Translations under genes and position numbers: made by a program
Notes under the pieces: model-generated
Told to the model about the DNA's origin: nothing
Database searches by the model: none
Seen by the model: the letters and a program-made list of their open reading frames with translations, nothing else
From: Chionis minor
Lineage: Eukaryota; Chordata; Aves; Charadriiformes; Chionididae
Length of the DNA: 64,000 nt
Assembly: GCA_013398295.1 (NCBI GenBank)
Contig: VZSF01006876.1
Coordinates: forward strand, 118,552 to 182,551
Direction: 5' to 3'
Shown here: positions 58,879 through 64,000 of the stretch, in pieces
Position numbering within the stretch: the stretch's first letter is position 1
Layout of the letters: every line of letters starts with the position of its first letter

Positions 58879-61079
58879 CATACAAATATCTGCATGCTCT
58901 CTTTCTCTTCCCATTCCCTCCATTGCGTAATTGGTAATTTACAGGATGAATTTCTGCAATTTGAGAAACAGTGTGGGAACAGAGGCAAAGCTGCAGGGGG
59001 AGTTTTGCAGACGGTTGCAGTAAAGCCCTGCAGACCTCGGGTCTGTAACCAAACCCTTTCAGACTAGATTTCGGGGCCATAAGCAGCCTGAGATACCCCA
59101 CATCCATCCCGCTGAACTCCTTGGCTGAGAGAGACAGGTAACTTGCAAAATTTTTGATTTTTTTTTTTTCCCAGTGTAGCTTATGATGCTTTGCTGGAGG
59201 TCAACATTTGTGAGGAGATGAAATCTCTGATGTACTTAACTCTGCAGGCAGACAGCCACTGCCTACTGACAAAGCATTTCTAGGGAAGATTAAGGTTTTG
59301 CTACTCTAATTAGGGAACCGGGGAGAATTAGAGGTGTGACTGCATCCAGGAGCTTTGTAAGGGAGCCCTCCCTTGTCTCTAACAGGAACCGTTAGTAACC
59401 ATTTCACAGGATTTTGTCCTCAATGTAGATCCAGAAGTTAGTCCCAAAACAACCATTAAAGATCTGTTAATGACAACAAATAAACTGAGAGATAAAGAGA
59501 TTTGTATGAGCTGGGTTTTTTCCTGCAATTGTACTATCCAGAGAGAACTTTTTCCTTCCATAAGCATTTATCTTGTGCCCACCGGTCAGCTCACCAGCCG
59601 GTATCTGGTTGATTTGCTGCCCTGACTTTAGCACAGCTCCGCTGCCTGCTGCCAGCTCGTGGCGAGGCCAGTAGCCGGGCACACTCAGCAGCTTCTTAAT
59701 TCTTGGGTATTCAAATGCTCCCGGTAACTACCAAACCCACTGGTTTATAGCTGGCTTGTGTCTGAATTTCAAACCCATTTTTATCCTGTGTGAAGTCACT
59801 CTTCTGTCTTTTAAACAGTAAGGCGCCTCTGCGAAGCCCCACTCTTGCTCCATGTGAGAGGATCAAGAAGGAAGGAAGGAAAATGCTGCCAGTTCAGGGA
59901 GGGAAAAAAAATAAAATAAAATAAAAAAAAAATCCCAAACTGATCCAATTGGCTGGGGAGCAGATTCCTGCTGTCCACCTACACAGGTTGCCCGCCCTTG
60001 ACGGATTGATTTCATTTATCTATTTATTTTGCAGATGCTTTTACAAAAATCCAAAGGGAAGCAAGCTACAAAAAGAAATGCTGTCACCGGGAAGTTAGTC
60101 ATTAACAGCCAAGTGTCTCCCAGACAAGGCAGAGATGCTGCAGCCTCTCTGAAGTTTGCATGTCATTACGGAAGGATGTTGTGATGTGACAGACATGGGG
60201 ATTTAAGACAGATCTTTCCCTTGCCCAGGGTCCCCTCTACTTCTGTGGTGTTTATATGGGATCACCGAGCTATATCAAGCATTCAGTATCAAATGTAAGA
60301 AGTACTATCCACATGCATCACCTGTCAAGAAAGATTAACTTTTCACTGTACAACAGCACAGAAATACTCCCAGGGCAAAGAAGGACTGCCCAGACAGAAA
60401 CCTTTCTTTTTCTTCCCCCCATTCCTCTCATTAAAACTGTAGGTGGCTGATGGAAATGGCTTACCTAGCAGAGAGATGAATGGCCAAGAGCTAATTTGCT
60501 GCAGGAATCGACTCTGTTGTGGTTCTAGGTAGAACAGTGATTTGACAGCACCTTAAAAGTGCTTAAACCACTGTGCTGAATCAAGTCGGAGTCCAGAATT
60601 AGATTAAAAACATAGCTGATCTGGAATTTAATGTCAATTATTTTGTACTGTAGCTGTCCCTGAAGGGATAAGCAAAATATCCCATCTCTTTGCCTCCTAA
60701 ATCCTTGTCAGTCACAACCTCATCATCCAGTTTAACCACCAGGGAGGTCAGGATTTCCTTTGTGACTTGGATTTTGGCTCTAACTGTATTCGCCGCTGTT
60801 GTCCTTGAGGATACAAGTCGGCCAGCTCCAGGTCCACAGCAGGGTTTGGCATCCTCCCTTGGTTTACAGCGAGATCGGGAGGTGAGACTTGGGGAGAGCT
60901 GGACCTCCCCGTCTCACTGTGTCCCACACCGTCACTTCCATCCTCCACTGACCATGCTGGGGGCCTTCAATGGATTGGCTCAGGCAGGGCTAGCGTGAAG
61001 AAGTTCCCACGTTTCTTCTCCTGGCCTGTCACCCCTGAGCAGAGCATAAGTCTTCACTCAACAGCACTTTTTTCCCCAC
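58879..61079. other. Non-coding stretch
   Basis: No gene seen. T-rich run near 59156-59170, an A/AAAAT run at 59904-59934, and TATTTATTTATTTTG-like AT at 60018-60034. At 60464-60497 (minus) a short exon-like interval (QISSWPFISLL) has a fair acceptor and the donor TAG|GTAAGC; too small to call. Confidence 0.35.
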
Positions 61080-61225
61080 TGTGTTTTAAGAGCGGTGGGG
61101 GCAGGAGAAGAGGGTCCGGTGAGCATCGCTGCTCTGCTCACCAGGCGTTACGCCGGGCAGCGCGCCGCCTTCTCGTTTTAACGGAGTCAGCCGGTACCTG
61201 TGGAACAAAAGCGCTTAAAACAGTC
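61080..61225. promoter_or_regulatory. CpG-rich patch
   Basis: About 13 CpG in 145 bases by eye (AGGCGTTACGCCGGGCAG, CGCGCCGCCTTCTCG). It contains splice signals on both strands: a plus donor GTCCG|GTGAGC at 61115-61121 and the minus exon candidate 61142-61197. Confidence 0.4.
61142..61197 (-). other. Candidate exon, 56 bases
   Basis: On the minus strand the acceptor TTAAGCGCTTTTGTTCCACAG and the donor GCCTG|GTGAGC are both strong. Two frames are open; the more protein-like reads YRLTPLKREGGALPGVTP, entering with one base and leaving with one. The other reads VPADSVKTRRRRAARRNA. Location in a CpG-rich patch fits an exon near a promoter. No partner in phase was established. Confidence 0.3.
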
Positions 61226-61274
61226 TGCAAAGGATGGATTGGCTTGGCTGACTGCTCCAGGAGAAACCAGCAGC

Positions 61275-61317
61275 ACCCTCTGCAGAAACACAACCATCCT
61301 CTGCAGAAACACAACCC
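61275..61317. repeat. Tandem duplication, 21-base unit
   Basis: CCTCTGCAGAAACACAACCA occurs twice in direct succession (61278-61297 and 61299-61317, the last base changed). The duplicated unit gives a repeated LQKHN in one open frame, which is an effect of the duplication and not evidence of a gene. Confidence 0.85.
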
Positions 61318-62874
61318 AGGCTTACAGCAGCGTCAAAACCAGGAGAGCCGGTGCTGGCTCCAGCTCTGGCAGAGGAGTGACCTGGCTGTAGGGATGCTGG
61401 CGTGCATAGAAATGGTTACTGAGGTCCGTGTGGCGTCTGTGGAGGCAATCAGGGAGAAACCATTCCCAGAGCAAAGCTCTTCTGCTGTCTCTGGGCCCAC
61501 ATTTCTCAGGGGAGCTGAGTGACGGGCTTAGGGATGTTCTTAGAGCAAGATTCGTGTTTATACCTCATGTCTATCACAACTAATCTAATCACAGCATGTT
61601 AATGAAACTAGACCTAAAAAACTAACCAATAATCAATACCAGAATGCACTAATATTATGCACCACAGACCTAACACCTCTATTTAGCGTGCTGCTTTTCA
61701 TTTTTCAGCACCATTTTCTTTTCTTGTATAGAACACCGTAGTGGGAGGACTAACTTTGCTTTTAAACTCTAGCAACATTTTAAAAATCCCCTTTTGGTGG
61801 TATTTTAGTGAGGACTCACTGCAAGTAGCCATTAAAGCAACTTAACCTGTAGCACTTCAGGGCAGGGCTAAAAGACGAGCGACCTGACTTTGGACCGAGT
61901 TGTTGCTGAGCTGCTGTTTCCACAATGGGTGTGTTTCTTCCCGCGAGCAATGCACGATAAAGCAATTTTCCAAAGAGAAGGAAAAGCACTTTGCATTGAC
62001 AGGAGATGCAGAGGGAGGGAAGGAGGCAGGGAAAGTTCGCTGTTTGATGCCCTTAATCCTATTATCTGTAGAAGCATCACAAAGCGGGGGTGCAAGAGCT
62101 CCTGAAACAGTAACAGAAGAAAAGACTGTGTTTCCTTCATGCCTTACCTCAAAAGTTAAACCAATCCTTTGTTCTGTGTTATTGTGCCAAGGCCTGCTAA
62201 CACGGAGGACACGGATTGCCTGGCAGTGATGAAAAGCTTAGATACAGCACCCATGTGTGGTAGAGATGAACACACGAAGCTTTGCTCCCAGTCTCAGCAG
62301 AGAGGGGTGATCCTCAGACACCACCACAACTGTGCAAAGAAGGGGACTAGATCATGCTTTTTCTGTAGTTTGCATCTGAAATCTATTCTTTCCGAGTAAT
62401 TTCTTACTTAACATGAGGTCCAGCCTGGGAAACGTGGAACATCTTGGCCCTAAATACTATTTGTGTACTTTATCAGTGGGAAGAGTTCTTCTGTTCTTCA
62501 CTCTTTCGTACGTCACCTCAAGCAGAAGAAGTTCCTTAGACATGAGTGCGATCTGTTGGTACAAACATAACGCTAAAAATTAAAATCTGCTTTGAAAGGG
62601 CAAAGAGAGCCCGTTTTACCACATTTATAATTTTAGCCCAGCACTTCCGAAACACCAAATCTCGCAGGCTGCAATCTGAAGGCTCACCGTAAGACACTAA
62701 CAACCAGTATCAACGTACTTAGCTTGATGTGACTGGTTCTGGATGCAAACACAGAAATAATGTAATAAGCTGCTTTGCTTCAGCCACGTAGAAACATTCC
62801 CCACCAAAAAAAAAAAAAGCTACCACCAAACTTGACTCATTTTTTTTAAAGAAAAAGGCAATTTTTCACATTTT
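61318..62874. other. Non-coding stretch
   Basis: No gene seen. 61550-61700 is AT-rich with CAACTAATCTAATCACAG, CATGTTAATGAAAC and CAATAATCAATACC, possibly regulatory. A-run at 62804-62817. Confidence 0.37.
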
Positions 62875-63230
62875 AATAGCTTTCATTCCATGTCTTAATA
62901 AATGCATGTTTGTTGATTTGTGTAAGCATGATGTAGGATTCTGCAAATGAATGTAATCTGCAACAAGGGGATAGCTAACCACTAGCTAACACTTTTGAAT
63001 AATGAATCCCTACTGTATCAGATGGACGCTATTCATAATAATTCCTTGCTTTTCTCATTTTGTCGTGTACAGTAGCGATTAATCAATTTGCAGTGTTATG
63101 TCACCCGCAACAAATTGCTAGCACCAAGACAAATTTATTGCTTTATGATAAAAGAACTTGTTTAGGTAGAAATAAATTAAATTTGGGGGTTGTTATTTGA
63201 GTTTGATGTTTACATATATGACCCACGCCG
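62875..63230. promoter_or_regulatory. Putative conserved non-coding element
   Basis: Contains CTTAATAAATGCATG, TTGAATAATGAATCCC, ATTCATAATAATTCC, GCGATTAATCAATTTGC, AAATTTATTGC and ACAACAAATTGCTAGC-like words in a repeat-free block of about 350 bases. No coding frame. Motif evidence only. Confidence 0.35.
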
Positions 63231-63825
63231 CACAGGCCAGCAGAGGTAAGGGTATCCAATTATTACGCCCATGTTTTGAGGGTAGTTCAAAGAGATGCAA
63301 AAGCAAACGGTATGTTGGTACAGCTAACTAGTCCTTGAAGACAGCGACTCCTGGGAACTCTCTGTGCTGTGGATGAGGCTCTTCAGAAGAATTTGGAAGG
63401 ATTATCAGGGAACAGAGTTGGAGGTTCAGTGTTTCTGCCATTTTAAGATGGTTTGATGTAGTGTTCTGGAGGATCTAGAGCAGAAGCATCAGTCAGGGCC
63501 CTGACAAGTGGCATTTTCCCAGCTCTTCTTCTGAAGATTGCGTTGCTTTGTGGAAAGGGACTGAGCAGGAAGGAGACAGGGAGATGTGTCTGCCAGGCTG
63601 TGTGCTGCCCTGCTAGCTCTCTCCCCAAACACGCTCGATGAACCGCTCGGCCGTGCTCACAGTGGCCAGAGGTTGGGTGCTGGCGACAAAGAGCTGCTTG
63701 TCTGCTCTCGCTCCTGCAGCTGGATGAGCCTTTGGGGTTGTTTCCCAAGGTACTCAGTGGAGATGGCCAGCCTCGAGGGTGCAGAGGCTGATTAACTTCT
63801 AGCAAGAAGAATGCAAAATTGCTGC
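63231..63825. other. Non-coding stretch
   Basis: No gene called. A minus frame of 120 codons (63443-63805) has no splice context, codon bias or family likeness. Confidence 0.35.
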
Positions 63826-63908
63826 CTATTTTTATTTTTTATTTTTATTTTTATTATTATTATTTTATTTTTTATTTTAATTTTATTTATTTTATTTTTA
63901 TTTTTCTA
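63826..63908. repeat. T-rich TTTTA/TTA low-complexity run
   Basis: Almost pure T and A in TTTTTA, TTATTA and TTTTA units over about 80 bases. Low-complexity DNA prone to length change. Confidence 0.9.
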
Positions 63909-64000
63909 TTAGTTTCCTTCAACCTTTGACAGGCTCCAATCTCATGTTGGCCGCTCCTCAATAAATCTTACTTTTCCTCATACTTTCTCCTTCCCACTGC

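Noticed and set aside
58408..59107. Open frames of 219, 203, 130 and 111 codons over the hexamer repeat
   Set aside because: They exist because a six-base unit without stops keeps every frame open. The peptides are alternating residues and the flanks lack coding features.
1..64000. CRISPR arrays, tRNA or rRNA genes, prophage or bacterial operons
   Set aside because: Looked for and not seen; repeats present are simple or interspersed vertebrate types.

Overview
The window reads as vertebrate, and more exactly bird, nuclear DNA. It has one clear avian-type CR1 LINE 3' end (158-490), very few recent repeats, several worn repeat fossils of kinds found across reptiles and birds, no long intronless gene, and AT-rich homeodomain-type motif clusters between GC/CpG-rich patches. 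There is no sign of bacterial, viral or organellar sequence: no operons, no ribosome-site spacing, no rRNA, no convincing tRNA.

Most of the 64 kb is intergenic or intronic. I found no complete gene that I can name. Long open frames are explained by repeats (the CR1 copy, a 348-base hexamer repeat, a CA repeat) or look like chance. What remains is a set of short candidate exons judged on splice sites, reading phase and codon use. The two best plus-strand/minus-strand single exons are 22882-23032 (+), whose frame from 22899 has G or C at 36 of 44 third codon positions, and 42159-42215 (-), 57 bases in phase 0. On the minus strand, 54284-54333 and 53945-54150 join in phase across a 133-base gap with good sites, end in a stop and are followed by AATAAA, so they look like the 3' end of a gene. 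Further weak candidates lie at 56027-56089 and 61142-61197 (both -). None of these peptides could be assigned to a family with certainty.

Layout. 1-5 kb: CR1, a MIR-like SINE fossil, an ancient CR1 fossil. 5-20 kb: non-coding with small hairpins, an A25 run, a (CA)14 microsatellite and AT-rich putative regulatory blocks. 20-27 kb: plus-strand exon candidates mixed with putative enhancers. 27-36 kb: AT-rich blocks and one repeat fossil. 36.3-36.9 kb: a CpG island ending in a consensus splice donor, then E-box palindromes. 37.7 kb: a near-perfect 38-base palindrome. 42 kb: the minus-strand 57-base exon candidate. 46-48 kb: repeat fossil, a 226-codon minus open frame, a perfect 13-bp hairpin and a second CpG-rich patch. 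52-53 kb: a CR1-like fossil and the largest putative conserved block. 54-61 kb: minus-strand exon candidates, the 58-unit hexamer repeat and another CpG-rich patch with exon signals. 62-64 kb: AT-rich DNA.

How it may work together: the pattern (sparse exons, CpG patches, many homeodomain/forkhead-like motif clusters) is that of a regulatory region beside or inside developmental genes. That reading is inference; cross-species alignment and RNA data would decide it.
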